Assembly (NCBI GenBank): GCA_002633005.1
Contig: NMRA01000385.1
Coordinates: 366,530-430,529 of the forward strand
Source: Phoronis australis
Lineage: Eukaryota > Phoronida > Phoronidae
Direction: 5' to 3'
Length of the DNA: 64,000 nucleotides
Shown: positions 62,674-64,000 of the stretch, one piece after another
Position numbering within the stretch: position 1 is the stretch's first letter
Layout: each line of letters starts with the position of its first letter
The notes under the pieces: generated by a model
What the model was told of the DNA's origin: nothing
The model's database searches: none
The model's input: the letters and a program-made list of their open reading frames with translations, nothing else
Position numbers and translations under genes: made by a program

Positions 62674-64000
62674 GTAAGTCTACACTTATGGTCGTCAGAT
62701 TGGCGCAACCTTAGACAAACCAGAAAGTTTCACGTTAAACGCGAACACGAACTTGTGAGGTTGACATTCTTTGCTTAGTACGTCACAATGTTGACCTACA
62801 TTTCAGTGTTCAGTCTTGTCACACGGTCGGAAACAACGTGAAGATCACTGAGCTTTAATTGCCCATTGATCTTAAAACATCGATGTATGCATTTTTAATG
62901 TTTTTAGAAGAGATGGTGAAGCTGATTTTCCCAGAAGAGTCACACTTATCGGGTGGTAAAAAATAACACAGAAACAGTATACCCTTCGTATCAAAACATT
63001 CCAATTTCCGAAATTTCGGGAAAGCAAATGAAAGGAATGCTTTGGTTGTAAATATTCAAAGAAAACAACAGTAACTGAGAATTTGTGAATCTAACACAAC
63101 ACTTTTTTCTCAATACATTTTTGTGGCCAAAATCACTATTAGCATAAGAAAAATGACAGTTGAGAATTTTTATAACTGGGGTGTTGATTGTTTTTACCGG
63201 GGCAGAATAAAATGAGGTCGCCACAGTCGTAGCTATTGCCACCTCCTTTCGCCTACCACCACGGTTTACGCCTGCAGTCATCACCAGCCAATTGCTGGGA
63301 ATAGTCCGTTTAATGGGTGCCTGGTTTATGATTAACTGGCGTTATTCAATGGAAGTAATTGGTTCCGAAATCAAGAATCAATGCGGAACCTAGAAAACCT
63401 TCTAGTATTCAGTTGACACTGTCATCCTGCTTGCTGCCAACTTGTCCATCTTTTTGTTACCTGAACGATGGCTCTCGCTGTTGCCAATTTGTATATAGTC
63501 ACTTCTGATCAGTGGTTGTCACCGCAGCGTCACTCTGGTGTTGACTCAGGGTTGTCCCCGAGCCTGAGTATGGCGCTGATCGAGCCAGAGACCGTAGATA
63601 GGGAGTCAATTCACCTAGCGAAATCCCATTGGACGGCCACTGGCGGACATTATTGTTTCATGGACCGTAGAGACGTCTAGCGGCCGTGTGTGCAATAAAC
63701 AAATATGGCAAGATACGACGGTCTGTAAAAAACAATGGGGATGTTTGCACTGCTAACTGATGCAGCAACATTTAATTGAAAATTCGTGACTTATGCTTTT
63801 TTGCTTCCCGACTGATTAAGATAGATCATGTTCACGATTGAAACAAACCATGTTTTGCGTGAAACTGTTGCCACTCAACCAGACATGGACTGGGTGGTTT
63901 GAATTTAAGGTCTTTACTGTTCCCCGGCTCTGCATTTGATCGCTCATAAAGAAAATTATATTAAATTGTTTGCATGATTTTGGGAACTACTTATTAGTTT
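62674..64000. other. Intron after exon 23 up to the window edge
   Basis: No segment resembling the next ABCC exon (a TMD2 'R-x-(Y/F)-(I/V)-x-(S/T)-S-R-(Q/E)-L-x-R-L' block) was found, so the intron is at least 1.3 kb. Confidence 0.6.

Noticed and set aside
63468-63680. 70-codon frame as the next ABCC exon
   Set aside because: It is not hydrophobic in the expected way and has no resemblance to the TMD2 block that should follow exon 23.

Overview
The window is eukaryotic. It is AT-rich, has almost no long open reading frames, and carries one long multi-exon gene spread through a dense bed of transposable elements (TEs). The mix of TEs (DIRS-type tyrosine-recombinase retroelement, Penelope-like element, BEL/Pao remnant, L1-like LINE, tRNA-derived short repeats, many MITEs) together with a gene whose exon lengths and phases closely follow the vertebrate orthologue suggests a slowly evolving invertebrate, probably marine and possibly a non-vertebrate deuterostome. 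The phylum cannot be fixed from the sequence alone.

The one host gene is an ABC transporter of the ABCC/MRP 'long' class (MRP1-like, with TMD0) on the + strand. I could place 22 consecutive coding exons (numbered 2 to 23 by analogy with human ABCC1) between 13325 and 62673. All splice phases agree and together they encode about 1093 residues: TMD0, the lasso linker, TMD1, NBD1, the regulatory linker and the first half of TMD2. Exon 1 (start codon) was not found, and the gene runs off the right edge before the rest of TMD2 and NBD2.

Layout. 1-13300: no host exon recognised; GTACGTAC-type tandem repeats (about 190-1700), a minisatellite of small palindromes (about 5020-5310), a hairpin repeat with a tRNA-like module (8997-9870), and a cysteine-rich TE-protein fragment (10030-10250, minus). 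13325-24152: exons 2 and 3 separated by a 10.5 kb intron holding an L1-like LINE copy (interrupted by 921 N) and a 5.2 kb DNA transposon with about 190 bp terminal inverted repeats (18301-23505). 24392-42740: exons 4 to 14, with a second hairpin repeat (25858-26980, with a suspect duplication at a single N) and several MITEs. 42741-46120: a TTAA-flanked element with a P2X7-C-like cysteine domain, and a BEL/Pao integrase remnant. 46121-54406: exons 15 and 16 flank an 8 kb intron that is nearly all an antisense DIRS retroelement (about 46369-53681) with terminal inverted repeats and an internal complementary region. 54998-62673: exons 17 to 23, with a Penelope-like GIY-YIG remnant (58982-59530) and a second, inverted copy of the TTAA element (60530-62179) inside an intron that splits the exon equivalent to human exon 23. 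62674-64000: no exon recognised.

The TEs look dead (frameshifts, stops, lost catalytic residues) and none contributes to the host coding sequence as far as I can see. Strong points are the exon chain with matched phases and the anatomy of the DIRS and TTAA elements. Weak points are exon 1, the acceptor of exon 8, and the identity of small repeats.
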